From the NCBI GenBank assembly GCA_024734555.1, contig JANPWX010000027.1, positions 1,162,322 to 1,226,321 of the forward strand: a stretch of 64,000 nt of DNA, written 5' to 3'. Origin of the DNA: Trochalopteron elliotii. Lineage: Eukaryota > Chordata > Aves > Passeriformes > Leiothrichidae. The notes beneath the pieces were generated by a model. The model was not told the DNA's origin. It ran no database searches and worked only from the letters and a program-made list of their open reading frames with translations. The translations under genes and the position numbers were made by a program. Below, piece by piece: positions 39,271-48,172 of the stretch (the stretch's first letter is position 1; the number at the start of each line of letters is the position of its first letter).

Positions 39271-39383
39271 AAAGAGGAAACATGTCTAAAGTACATCAGT
39301 GTTAACTCCCTGCTACAGGGAAGAAGGAAATACTTTAATAGTTTAAAAAAATGCTGAAAGCTCTGCAAAAGACTGAATGTAAA

Positions 39384-39389
39384 AATAAA
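39384..39389 (+). promoter_or_regulatory. KMT2A: KMT2A poly(A) signal, upstream candidate
   Basis: AATAAA inside an A-rich run, about 100 bases before the stronger downstream candidate. Confidence 0.5.
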
Positions 39390-39480
39390 AAGTGTACATA
39401 GTTGTAAAAAAACAAAAAAAGGAGTTTTTAAACATGTTTATTTTCTATGCACTTTTTTTTATTTAAGTGATAGTTTAATT

Positions 39481-39486
39481 AATAAA
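39481..39486 (+). promoter_or_regulatory. KMT2A: KMT2A poly(A) signal, likely distal
   Basis: AATAAA at the end of the AT-rich 3'UTR, just before the sequence turns GC-rich. The flanks look like the conserved end of the KMT2A transcript. Confidence 0.7.
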
Positions 39487-39505
39487 CATGTCAAGTTTAT
39501 TGCTG

Positions 39506-39812
39506 CAGAGGGCTCTCTCCATTTCTTCTTGAGAACTGAGGAGCTGCTAGTTCTCCAGGACACTGACAAAGCATGGGAGCCCCTGGCCAGCACCAAGGAC
39601 TGCACAGGGTGTTTAGTGAGAAGCCCTTGGCTCCAGTGTGTGCGGGTCACCTTGGGCCACTGCTGGGGGCACTGGTCGGGCGGTGGGGCCTCACACCCAG
39701 GCTGCAATAGGACGAGGCAGGGTGAAGTGGGGCCTGCAGTGTAAACATTAACTGGGCTGTGGCAGCCTGCTTGTGCCTGCAGCCTTGTCACAGGCCTCAG
39801 TGACACAGCAGC
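39506..39812 (+). promoter_or_regulatory. TTC36: KMT2A-TTC36 intergenic region / TTC36 promoter and 5'UTR
   Basis: About 300 bases between the inferred KMT2A transcript end and the TTC36 start codon. It must hold the TTC36 promoter and 5'UTR. I see no TATA box or clear CpG island. Confidence 0.5.
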
Positions 39813-39921
39813 ATGGCCACAGCAAACGACAGGGCTGTCCTGCAGACCATCTTTAACCCCAGCACCCCTTTTGGGGATATCCCAGGGTTGGATGAAGAGG
39901 AGGAGGATGTCCAGGATGAAG
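39813..39921 (+). CDS. TTC36: TTC36 exon 1 (coding part)
   Basis: 109 bases from ATG to GAAG|GTGAGT. It encodes [12 protein letters not shown] and a Glu/Asp-rich tail; phase 1. Confidence 0.93.
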
Positions 39922-40703
39922 GTGAGTGATGCTGCACCAGGTTCTTGCTGGAATTGCCAGCAGGGTCCCCACGGGGCAAGCAGGTGGACAGGGAAGGGGG
40001 TTCTGCAGGCTGGGAGCAGTGCCTGCTTGAGGCTGGACATCAGCACTCTGCCCTGTGTCTGTCCCCTTCCCCGGGACAGGGAATGTAGGGTGGCAGTGGG
40101 CCCTGTGGGTTGTCCTGCTGCCTCCACTTTCTAGTCAAGGTCTCCCATTTACCCTGCAGTAGTGGAAGCTTTTCCGTTGGAGCTGCTGGATCAAGTCCGG
40201 GAGCTGGAGCTGCAGGGGGTTTCTGCGGCTGAGTCAGGAGATATAAGCACGGCCCTGGAGCGGTTCAGTGAGGCCATTCGCCTGCTGCCTGAGCGCGCCT
40301 CTGGCTACAATAACCGGGCCCAAGCCCTACGCCTGCGCGGGGATGTGGCAGGTGAGCAGCACAGGTGCTGGAGCAAGTACCAGGGTGGTCTCCTGGTACC
40401 CCCAGCCCCCACCAATGGCTCCCCTCGTTGCCAGGTGCCCTGCAGGACCTGGACGCTGCCATACGCCTCAGCCGCGGCTGCGGGCGTGCCGCCTGCCAGA
40501 GCTTCGTGCAGCGCGGCCTCATCCACCGGCTGCAGGCGCGGGACGAGGATGCCCGGCGGGACTTCGAGCGCGCAGCGCGCTTGGGTAGCGCCTTCGCCCG
40601 ACAGCAGCTCGTGCTTCTCAACCCCTACTCTGCGCTCTGCAACCAGATGCTCTGCGAGATGCTCGGTCGGCTGCGCAACCCGGATGGCGCTGGAAGCGAC
40701 TGA
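39813..40703 (+). CDS. TTC36: TTC36 (HBP21), tetratricopeptide repeat protein 36
   Basis: Three exons (39813-39921, 40160-40351, 40435-40703) join in frame to 189 codons plus TGA, the same length as human TTC36. The N-terminus [15 protein letters not shown] matches the family. Three TPR repeats follow at about residues 51-84, 85-118 and 123-156, including [20 protein letters not shown] and [16 protein letters not shown] arrays mediate protein binding, and mammalian TTC36 is reported to bind HSP70. The C-terminal [15 protein letters not shown] block is well conserved. The introns are tiny (238 and 83 bases). The start is the only upstream ATG in frame that fits the family N-terminus. Confidence 0.95.
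40160..40351 (+). CDS. TTC36: TTC36 exon 2 (first TPR)
   Basis: 192 bases encoding the first TPR. The acceptor is tandem CAGTAG, so one Val codon may be in or out. It ends GCAG|GTGAGC in phase 1. Confidence 0.93.
40435..40703 (+). CDS. TTC36: TTC36 exon 3 (TPR2-3, C-terminus)
   Basis: 269 bases to TGA. It encodes [20 protein letters not shown], the third repeat and the conserved C-terminal helix. Confidence 0.94.
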
Positions 40704-40900
40704 GACGGGCAGGAGATGGGCCAGGCAGCGAGTGGGCTGGGTAGAGGCGTGCTCCTGAGCTGGGCCAGGCAGACACGTCCTGGCGGCCAGAAAAGGTCCA
40801 CCTCAGGTGCCAGAGCTTCTGTTCCTCCTCCTGGCTAACAGCCAAAGACTGGAAAGTACCAAAGCACCTTGCTGTGTTTGTCTCGCTCTGCTCCATCCCG

Positions 40901-40906
40901 AATAAA
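40901..40906 (+). promoter_or_regulatory. TTC36: TTC36 poly(A) signal
   Basis: AATAAA about 200 bases after the TTC36 stop. Confidence 0.8.
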
Positions 40907-40924
40907 CCTCCCTCTGTTCCCAGC

Positions 40925-41430
40925 ACCTGGGCTCTGCTTGTGACATTGCAGGCAATTGTGGTGGGATTCCCAAGCGTGCGCAGCCCCGGTGAGATGGGTG
41001 GCCCGGTGGGTGCAAACCAGGTCCCTCTTTGCGGAAGAGGGGAGATGGCAGGCACGGGGACGCGCACACCCTGTCCCGGCTAGGCAGTGTGGGGCCCCTG
41101 TCGCAAGCGGCAGGACTGACCCCGCGGCTGCGCGCAGCAATCTCGCTCGGGGAAGGCGGTGACGGGAGCCCGGCGAGAGCGATGAATGCTCGCAGCGCTG
41201 CTGGGGCCCGCCCCTGCGCCGCATGCACTGCCCTGCGTGCCGGGGCCCGGGCGCAGAGCCGCACTGCAGACTGGGCTGGACACAGTAGCAGCAATGCTGC
41301 AGGTAAGGTGCAGCTGGGCCACATCCTCCGACCCTGCTGTGTACTGGAACACCGGGACCCAGCGTGGTGGACGCCGCCATGTCCCTGCTCTAGCTGCTTC
41401 TCTCCTAGCGCTGAGCACGGCTGATATAAC
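40925..41430 (+). promoter_or_regulatory. TMEM25: TMEM25 promoter region and 5'UTR
   Basis: About 500 CpG-rich bases before the TMEM25 start codon. A strong donor CAG|GTAAGG at 41303 and an acceptor TCCTAG ending at 41408 would define a noncoding first exon ending at 41302 and a 106-base intron. This is inference from splice consensus only. Open frames on both strands look like GC-rich noise. Confidence 0.5.
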
Positions 41431-41515
41431 ATGGGGTGTCCCAGGCGCTGGCCGGGGGCTGCCCTTGCCCTCCTGCTGCTACTGACGCTCAACCTCCTGG
41501 TGCTCTGCTTGGCAG
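41431..41515 (+). CDS. TMEM25: TMEM25 exon with start codon (signal peptide)
   Basis: 85 bases: ATG, an Arg/Trp stretch, then the Leu-rich hydrophobic core. Donor GTGAGG, phase 1. Confidence 0.88.
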
Positions 41516-43122
41516 GTGAGGCTGTGGTGGGGTCCGGTGCATGACTCCGGGAGCAGGACCCCTGCCGCAGCTCTGATGTGCCGTGGGCTCTCTGGCAGCA
41601 CTAGAGGAACTGGACCCCACCACAGACGAGAAGCCACGAGCAGTGTGCACCCTGCAGGAGGGGGAGGGTCGTATCTTCACCTGCTGGGTTCCCCGGCCAG
41701 TCCCCGGTGCCACACTGGCCTGGTACCTCAACGGCCAGAAAAAGGAAGTCAGCCTCTCAGCTGTGGACACTACCAGCATCCTCGCCCTCACCAGCCAGCG
41801 CTCTGACCACCAGCTCAACTGTTCCCTGACCAACCCGACCTCCAGTGAGACCTACAACACCTCCATCCTTCTCAATGTGCAGTGTAAGGTCTGCGGTGCC
41901 AGCCTGCTCCAGACTGGGGTGTGGGGAGGGCATGTGGGGCTCATATCCAGCTCAGGCAGGACCATAACCCACATCTATCACAGCCATAGCAGGGCAGCAT
42001 CTCGTCAGTCCTGTGCAAACGAGCTAGACAAGTGCTCCTGGACCGAGGCGAGACAAATCCTGCTCCTGGCTTTGTTGTCGCCATCCCTCCTGCCCATCTC
42101 ACTGCCTGTTTTTTACCCAGATAAGCCAGAGATCCTGCGGAAAGGCACTCACTACCAGCAGGTTGAGGATGCTGGCCTTCTCCTGGTGCTCTTTGTGCTG
42201 GTGCAAGCCAACCCACCTCCCAGCATCACCTGGGTGGACCAGGATGGGCATGTGATGGCCAACACCTCCAAGTTTCTCCTGCGGGGTACCACAAGCTACC
42301 CAGGGCTGGCCAACCACTCGCTCCACATCCATCTCAGCTGCACAGCTGGAAACCTCTCTGTCAGTGCAGCCAACAGTGTGGGCATTACCACTGCCTCCCT
42401 CCTGCCCACAGGTAACTGTTGAGGGGTGGGCATGGTACAACGGCCCTGTGGAAGGGTGCTGAGGGATCTGCACTGCCCATGCAGGTCTGCTGGATGCCCA
42501 TGTGGAGCTGCCTGTCCTGGGTGTTGCCATTGGAGTAGCCCTGGCCCTAGCTGCCCTGCTCAGCCTGGGCTTCTGTGCTGCCTGCCTGGCATGCCACTTG
42601 CCCAAGCTTGTGCGAGGTCCAGGGCAAGAAGAAGGGAACAGCCCACCCAGCCAGTGCTCCCACTGCAGCAGCTCTGAGCCCCCGCAGCCCCAGGGCACAC
42701 GTCTGCCCCGCCAGACCCAGTCCCTGCCACCCAACCTGCGCCTCAGTGACCTTGCACAGGAAGATAGAGGTAAACCATGAAGTGCCAGTGCAGCGAGGTG
42801 TGGGGCCCCAGGTCCACCTGGGTGAGGGATAGACGTCCTGGCTCTCATCCTTTTGCTTCTCTGCAGCTTCCCCCAAGGATGCAAGAGCTGATGCTAGGGG
42901 AGAAGAAAGTGTCCTGCTGGGACCGGAAAACTCCCTGGTCCTCAGCAAACTTGGTAAGGGGAGCAGGTGGGCAAGCAGCCCCAAAACGTGTTGTGGGACA
43001 TGGAGCTCCATGGCTGCCCCAACAGGCAATGGGTTCCTTGTCCTGCAGGTTTTGTCCAGCTCCCAAAGTCCGGGCGCATCTACAAAGTGCCCAGCATGAG
43101 CAGTGACGAGATCTGGCTGTGA
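41431..43122 (+). CDS. TMEM25: TMEM25, Ig-type single-pass membrane protein
   Basis: Six exons join in frame to 368 codons plus TGA (human 366). Residues 1 to about 28 form a signal peptide with a Leu-rich core. The ectodomain carries Ig folds (Cys in FTCW and LNCSL) and N-glycosylation sequons (NCS, NTS, NTS, NHS, NLS). A hydrophobic span at about residues 231-258 crosses the membrane. The cytoplasmic tail ends SSDEIWL, identical to the mammalian tail. Mammalian TMEM25 acts in neurons and has been linked to NMDA-receptor turnover. The second ectodomain block (LLLVLFVLVQANPPPSITW, WVDQDG) is the best conserved. Confidence 0.94.
41599..41883 (+). CDS. TMEM25: TMEM25 exon, first Ig domain
   Basis: 285 bases with FTCWVPRPVPG, LAWYLNGQ and HQLNCSL, ending LNVQ. 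Phase 1 on both sides. Confidence 0.93.
42121..42411 (+). CDS. TMEM25: TMEM25 exon, second ectodomain block
   Basis: 291 bases from KPEILRKG to SVGITTASLLPT, including LVQANPPPSITWVDQDG. Phase 1 on both sides. Confidence 0.94.
42485..42769 (+). CDS. TMEM25: TMEM25 exon, transmembrane segment
   Basis: 285 bases with the membrane span (VAIGVALALAALLSLGF), a Cys-rich juxtamembrane patch and the QSLPPNLRLSDL motif. Confidence 0.93.
42867..42953 (+). CDS. TMEM25: TMEM25 exon, cytoplasmic tail
   Basis: 87 bases encoding a Lys/Glu/Leu tail piece ending NSLVLSKL. Phase 1 on both sides. Confidence 0.88.
43049..43122 (+). CDS. TMEM25: TMEM25 last coding exon
   Basis: 74 bases to TGA, encoding FVQLPKSGRIYKVPSM and the SSDEIWL C-terminus. 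Confidence 0.94.
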
Positions 43123-43536
43123 GCTGCAGTGTGGTGCCAGTGAGCCAGGGCTGCCCGGCACCAGGTACGTACCAGCCCCCGGAGCCGAGCGGCTGAGGGT
43201 GCCAGGAAGGCTGTGATGGGAAGTGAGAGCTAACCAGCCTCAGCTCTGTGGTGTGCCATGCTGTGCAATGCAGAACTTGGGAGCTGCGCTGTCAGCCAGG
43301 GCATGGTTTTATGTAGTCTATGAACTTTACCAATATTCTGTTATAATCAAAACGCATCAAAGCTGTTGATAGCCAGGCTCTAGCACTGCGATTCCTCCTG
43401 GGGTAAAGCCAAGCACCAGCTTTGCTTTAGCAGGTTTGTGACTCGCTGCATGATCCTCTTTGCCCCTTTGCCTGCTGCTGTGGCAGATGGGCGGGAGGTC
43501 AGCGGAGCAAGGGTTGGGGAGAGCTGTCCCAACAGC

Positions 43537-43542
43537 AATAAA
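43537..43542 (+). promoter_or_regulatory. TMEM25: TMEM25 poly(A) signal
   Basis: AATAAA about 415 bases after the stop, just upstream of the duplicated segment at 43580. Confidence 0.7.
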
Positions 43543-43579
43543 CTGAATTCAAGCATCTCTGTGGTGCCGCACAGGTTAT

Positions 43580-43694
43580 TTCTGCTTGACAGGAGCTAAG
43601 GGACTGTTCTCAATAGGAAAGGGGGTTCAATAATAANTTCTGCTTGACAGGAGCTAAGGGACTGTTCTCAATAGGAAAGGGGGTTCAATAATAA
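43580..43694. repeat. Perfect 57-bp direct duplication around a single N
   Basis: Bases 43580-43636 and 43638-43694 are identical over 57 positions, separated only by one N at 43637. This pattern is typical of a contig join that failed to merge overlapping ends. Confidence 0.97.
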
Positions 43695-43774
43695 GAAGCA
43701 GAGGAGATTCAAGATCTCCAGGTCAGAGCTTGCAACACCCTGAGCAGATCTGAGTGTTGTGTCTGAGTGTGGAA

Positions 43775-43780
43775 TTTATT
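43775..43780 (-). promoter_or_regulatory. IFT46: IFT46 poly(A) signal candidate
   Basis: AATAAA on the minus strand about 315 bases after the IFT46 stop. A closer ATTAAA lies at 44082-44087. Which is used cannot be told from sequence. Confidence 0.5.
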
Positions 43781-44095
43781 TCTGTTTGCTCCAGCCTTTG
43801 TAGTGTGTGCTCAAGGAGCCTCTGCTTTGCAGCACCTGTGGCATAGAGAGCCTGACACTGGGAAAGGCTGGTTTAATGCTGAACTCCTTGGGAACAAGTC
43901 AAAAATGGAGCCATTAGTCAGCTTCTGCAACAAATAGGCTGAGTCAAGCCTTACTCCCTAGCACAGAACAGCCTGACAATGTCTCTAAGACCAGAGAGGC
44001 TTCCAATTTGCTGTGTGATATCTCCCAACTTGCTCTGGGTACACTTCAGTGTCCAGTGGCAGACGGTGATCCAGGTGAGGCTTTAATGTCAAGCA

Positions 44096-44191
44096 TCAAT
44101 TAAAGCTCAACACCTCTGCCTCTGCTGCTTGTGAGGGTGGGTTGGATGGTGGGCTCCTGCCCTTCTGCCCATCAGCCAGGGGCTTGAAGTG
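44096..44191 (-). CDS. IFT46: IFT46 exon 10 (C-terminus)
   Basis: 96 bases from HFKPLADGQK to the end VLSFN and TGA. The human end has the same pattern. Phase 0 start. Confidence 0.9.
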   Translation of the reverse strand, partial: HFKPLADGQKGRSPPSNPPSQAAEAEVLSFN

Positions 44192-47100
44192 CTGCAGAGA
44201 AAAGAACATGGTTCATGCAAAGATTTGACTCCCACTGCTCACAGCACACACGTGCATCTGAACTGCACCAGCCACGTGGGCTCTGTGTGAGTTGTGTGCT
44301 CAGCAGTCAGCCCAAGGAGATGCATTCTGGCTTGTGCTGGCCTGCTGAACAATATGGCACCTCAGCCCGGAGCTCAGCCTAGCTCCCTGTGTCAGGCAGA
44401 GGCTCCAGGGAGAAGAACAGTTGAAAACACATTCTCTGGGGCCCACCAGCCCTTTGCACACTCCCACTGCCACCACGAAGCCAAATGTGAAGGGACCAGC
44501 TATGCAGTGCCGCTGGCTGGACGAGCAGCACCTGGGTGGAGCTGCATACCTGCGAGTTCTTGAACTCCAAGAAGAGGGAGAAGAGGACATGCAGAGGGTG
44601 GATCCGGCTCTTGTACACAGGGATGTCCAGAATGGCTGCGGGTGAGACCGGAAGCATGTGAGGGCACCTGGTCTGCACTGCCCCACACAGAGCATTGTCA
44701 AGAAGGGCTGAGCTCCCCACTGCCCACCATCACCTGTGGCTCCACGCACCAAAGACTGCAGACCCCTGTAGTACAAGAGCCCACCTCCCACTGAAGCAGC
44801 AGGGAACGATCCCGACTGTTCAGGGCTGAGCCTGCAGCTAAAGCTCTCTCACTGTCAGAGAGAGTTCCAGGCTAGCATCCCATTGAGTCAGCAGCATGGC
44901 CTCCCCAGCTCACCGCAGATCATGTCGATGTATTCCACAAGGTCACAGCTCATCTCTGCAGTCGGAAGACCCACCTGGAACAGATGGGGCTGTCAGACCT
45001 GCTCCCAGACCACAGAGGCCACTGGGGCAGCAGCTGAGAATTCAAGTGTTGGGCTGCTCCCCAACTTCTGCCAAGGGCAGAGTCTTGAGGAGGAACAAGC
45101 CCGAGAGGACTGGGCTGTGGGATGGAGCAGGCACCCAGCTTTCACGGCAGATGGTTTCTAAGACCATGCGCTGAGCTAACTACCAGTCACCCAGACAATA
45201 TACCTTTCCCAGGAGCTCCTCAAATTCTGGTGACCATTCCTGCATCAGGGTCTCGATGTCAGGCATTGGCCTGCCAGGGAAGAGAAGAACATCAACTTCA
45301 GGATCACACACAACCTTCCACTGCCAACATCAGGGCTCACCTGGAGTAATGGACTGTGGCAGGAGGTTTGCAGCGATGCAGTTCACTAATGCTTTCAATC
45401 CATTTCTCAATGGCTTTGGGGTTCTTTTCTGCATTCTCCAAACTCTTCACTTTTATCTGCTGCTAAAAACACAAATATAAACCTGGAAGTGTTTCATGGT
45501 GTTTTGGGGCTTTTTGGGAAAACTGCATTCACTGCTGGTGAACCAGGCCTTCTCTTTCCCAGCTGCACTTTACCAACAGATTTCTGCATGCAAAATGCCA
45601 ACAAAAACTGGGTATGAACAACCAAAAGGAAATAAAGCATCACCTGAAGTGAACAGACCCAGAGTCTGTATCAAGACCTGACTGAAGCAAGGCTCAGATC
45701 CACTGCAGTTTAAAATTACAGATCAAAGCAAAAGGTCTGGTTTTGCTGCTTTTGAAGTCAAGTTCTCAGTTGTAAGAGTAAAATGCCATGGTTTTACTCC
45801 AGGAAGTGTGCAGCAAGTGTGACCTCCCTCTCCCTGACTCACTGTGATGTTGTGCTGCTTGGAGTTTTCTGTCAGCCAAAGAGAGAGCACAGTGGGATCT
45901 GACTGCTTGGTCGAGGGCTCATCCAGGACCAGCAGGCCAAGGTTGTCAGGCTTGCCATCGGGACGAGGAACCTGCAGGAAAACAGAGCCCTGTTCTCTGT
46001 GGAGTACAGGGCAGGTTTGTACAGGGCCTTCCTGTGGGGACTCTCAGATGTGCATTCTAAGTACGGTGCTGCCTCAAAAGCACACAGTGTTGGAGAAGGA
46101 AAAACCCAGGCTTTACCCCAGGTTACCCAAGTGCTGTTTGAGAGGTGACCAAACCACCAGAGTAGTTTTCCAGGCCTCTGCCCATCACGTCTGACAGAGC
46201 AGGGACAGATCAGACCCCAGGTTGCATGGCCTGACTGCCTACGTGCTCTGACCCTGCGTTCCGTTTTGGTTCGTGGGGCAGAACAGAGAGAGGAACCTGA
46301 AGAAACTGTACCTTTAGGAATGCATCGATGTCTCCAACAGCAGGAATAAAGTCTGGAATAAAAGGTTGCAGCTTGTGCTCAATCTCTATTGTTTTGGGAG
46401 TGTACCTGGAAAAAACCAACCCCACAGCATGGGTGATTAGGAACTGTGCTGCAATAATTGAAACAAAGGAGAGCCAAGAGCAGGCTAAAATCCTTCCACT
46501 CACCTCTTAATGTATTCAAAGAGATCTTTGATTTCGGAAGACACTTGCAGGTAGTCAAAATCTGCTGGATTGAAATCACTAAAAAAAGGAAGAGAGTAGA
46601 GGGAAAAGATTAACATGTGGCAAGTTCTGTACAACAGAAACCAGGCCCCAGTTGGGGCAGACAAATGTGGGAAGCTGAACTATCAGGCAACAAGTCCTCT
46701 CGGGAAAACACTTCTTGCACAGGGAAAGCATTATTGGGCCCTGTTTTGCTTTGAATCTGCTGGCCAATAAAAGCACCTGAGTGATGGATATCTGAGATCA
46801 TTCAGTCCCACACAGGGCTGTCAAAAGGGGGCCAAGTGCTCTGCACAAAGGCAAGAAGAGGAGGGCAATTAGGGGTCAGCAATAGCTTTGAAGCTGAAAA
46901 AGATGGAAAAGGAGAAGAATTATGAGGATCTGAGTGGCATGTTTGAGATGGTCCCTCCCTTTTCTGGACTTCTCCTGCCAGCTCGGCCTGGCTTACACTT
47001 TGGATCATTCCAGCTGTGCCTTTCTTGGGCACAGCAAACAAGCCCGAGACTGGTTCACCACCTCACCCTGGAGCATCGGGGACGAGGAGGCAGGAGCTGC

Positions 47101-47612
47101 CTGTCCCACGATTCTGTTCACCCTCGTGGAATCGGGGGAAACCGGTGGAGCCGACATGTCCCGAAAAGCACCCACCAGCCTCCGCCCCTGCCCCTCTGGC
47201 CAGGAACACCGCTCACCCCTCCAACGCGGCCTCGTGCTCCTCCGAGTCCTCCTCCGAGTCGCTCTCCGAGGAATCTTCCTCCGAGTCCTCATCGTCCTCG
47301 TCGTCATCCTCGCTGGAGGTGGCTGTGCCGGAGAGGTGTACCGCTGCCTCCTCCTGGACGGGAGAACCGGGTCGCACGGCAATATCACCGAGTCCCACCG
47401 GGCCGTCCCGCCGCCCGCCGCGCTCGTACCTTCCCTCCGCCGCCGCGATCGCCGCTCCCGCGCTCGGCCGCTCCGACGGACTCCGCGGGGCGACGGGAGT
47501 CCCGCAGGCGGCCCGCGCCCCCCGCCCGCGGCGAGCGGGCTCCCGATTCAGCCTCAGGCAGCTCCAAGCTCTCGTCGTACGGCTGATTCTCCACCGGGCG
47601 GGGCTGCGCCAA
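44096..47612 (-). CDS. IFT46: IFT46, intraflagellar transport protein 46
   Basis: Ten minus-strand exons join in frame to 349 codons plus TGA. IFT46 is a core IFT-B subunit needed to build cilia and carry outer dynein arms. The highly conserved middle runs from DFNPADFDYL through FIPDFIPAVGDIDAFLK, VPRPDGKPDNLGLLVLDEP, NPKAIEKWIESISELHR and DIPVYKSRIHPLHVLFSL. The region before it is strongly acidic (Glu/Asp/Ser runs), as in the family. The human protein I recall has 304 residues; the extra length here is mostly a GC-rich first exon with NQPYDESLEL, a motif seen in some longer isoforms. The gene is convergent with TMEM25 and head-to-head with ARCN1. Confidence 0.93.
44550..44635 (-). CDS. IFT46: IFT46 exon 9
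   Basis: 86 bases encoding ILDIPVYKSRIHPLHVLFSL and LEFKNSQ. Phase 1 in, phase 0 out. Confidence 0.94.
44914..44974 (-). CDS. IFT46: IFT46 exon 8
   Basis: 61 bases encoding VGLPTAEMSCDLVEYIDMIC. It leaves phase 1. Confidence 0.93.
45204..45270 (-). CDS. IFT46: IFT46 exon 7
   Basis: 67 bases encoding PMPDIETLMQEWSPEFEELL and GK. The first base completes a split Arg codon. Confidence 0.94.
45341..45462 (-). CDS. IFT46: IFT46 exon 6
   Basis: 122 bases encoding IKVKSLENAEKNPKAIEKW and ISELHRCKPPATVHY. The acceptor is TAGCAGCAG, so zero, one or two Gln codons may be kept. Confidence 0.93.
45843..45971 (-). CDS. IFT46: IFT46 exon 5
   Basis: 129 bases (43 codons) encoding VPRPDGKPDNLGLLVLDEPS and SLWLTENSKQHNIT, nearly identical to mammals. 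Confidence 0.95.
46312..46405 (-). CDS. IFT46: IFT46 exon 4
   Basis: 94 bases encoding YTPKTIEIEHKLQ and PFIPDFIPAVGDIDAFLK. Confidence 0.95.
46504..46578 (-). CDS. IFT46: IFT46 exon 3
   Basis: 75 bases encoding DFNPADFDYLQVSSEIKDLF and EYIK. Split codons at both ends agree with the neighbours. Confidence 0.93.
47217..47353 (-). CDS. IFT46: IFT46 exon 2 (acidic region)
   Basis: 137 bases. It encodes a Ser/Glu/Asp-rich tract ending EEHEAALEG. The human counterpart has the same acidic composition. The acceptor GTCCAG lies 76 bases after the exon 1 donor. Confidence 0.88.
47430..47612 (-). CDS. IFT46: IFT46 exon 1 (N-terminus, GC-rich)
   Basis: 183 bases from ATG; 61 codons rich in Ala, Gly and Arg, with VENQPYDESLELPE early on. 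It ends AAG|GTACGA in phase 0, which fits exon 2. The exon is very CpG-rich and overlaps the promoter island. The start could differ, since much of the product is low complexity. Confidence 0.65.
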
Positions 47613-48169
47613 GAGGCAAAGTCAGGGCCGGGGCAGCCCGGCATCCGCATCCACCGCCCGCCGTGTCCTGCCACGCTGTGTCCCGTGCTCTACCTCCGCC
47701 CGCTCCCCCGTGTCCCCTTCTGTCCCGCCGTATTCCTCGTGTCCCACCTCCGCCCGCCTCGCNNNNNNNNNNNNNNNNNNNNNNNNNNNNNNNNNNNNNN
47801 NNNNNNNNNNNNNNNNNNNNNNNNNNNNNNNNNNNNNNNNNNNNNNNNNNNNNNNNNNNNNNNNNNNNNNNNNNNNNNNNNNNNNNNNNNNNNNNNNNNN
47901 NNNNNNNNNNNNNNNNNNNNNNNNNNNNNNNNNNNNNNNNNNNNNNNNNNNNNNNNNNNNNNNNNNNNNNNNNNNNNNNNNNNNNNNNNNNNNNNNNNNN
48001 NNNNNNNNNNNNNNNNNNNNNNNNNNNNNNNNNNNNNNNNNNNNNNNNNNNNNNNNNNNNNNNNNNNNNNNNNNNNNNNNNNNNNNNNNNNNNNNNNNNN
48101 NNNNNNNNNNNNNNNNNNNNNNNNNNNNNNNNNNNNNNNNNNNNNNNNNNNNNNNNNNNNNNTGCCGCT
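47613..48169. promoter_or_regulatory. IFT46-ARCN1 bidirectional promoter (mostly N gap)
   Basis: 557 bases separate the two divergent start codons. 400 of them are N (47763-48162). The flanks are CpG-rich on both sides. A shared CpG-island promoter is the simplest reading, though the core is not visible. Confidence 0.7.
47763..48162. other. Assembly gap, 400 N
   Basis: Unresolved bases between GC-rich ends. The length is exactly 400 and may be a placeholder or an estimate. Confidence 0.99.
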
Positions 48170-48172
48170 ATG
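48170..48172 (+). CDS. ARCN1: ARCN1 exon 1 coding part (ATG only)
   Basis: GCCGCTATG|GTAAGG. The start codon is followed at once by a consensus donor, and exon 2 opens with the second codon. The 5'UTR starts in the gap. Confidence 0.85.

Larger units (their letters stand above)
35498..39505 (+). other. KMT2A: KMT2A 3'UTR
   Basis: About 4 kb after the stop. AT-rich blocks at 36850-37030, 38380-38730 and 39360-39500 resemble conserved KMT2A 3'UTR sequence. Between them lies a CpG-rich block (about 37820-38340). Open frames here are short, unconserved and not believed. Homopolymer tracts lie at 39077-39103 (A) and 39254-39270 (T). The end is inferred from the last AATAAA. Confidence 0.8.

Noticed and set aside
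39459..40127. 222-codon minus-strand open frame over the TTC36 start
   Set aside because: It spans TTC36 exon 1 and intron 1 on the opposite strand and matches nothing I know.
40803..41492. GC-rich minus-strand frames of up to 229 codons before TMEM25
   Set aside because: They sit in a promoter-like CpG region and overlap each other in several frames with no domain.
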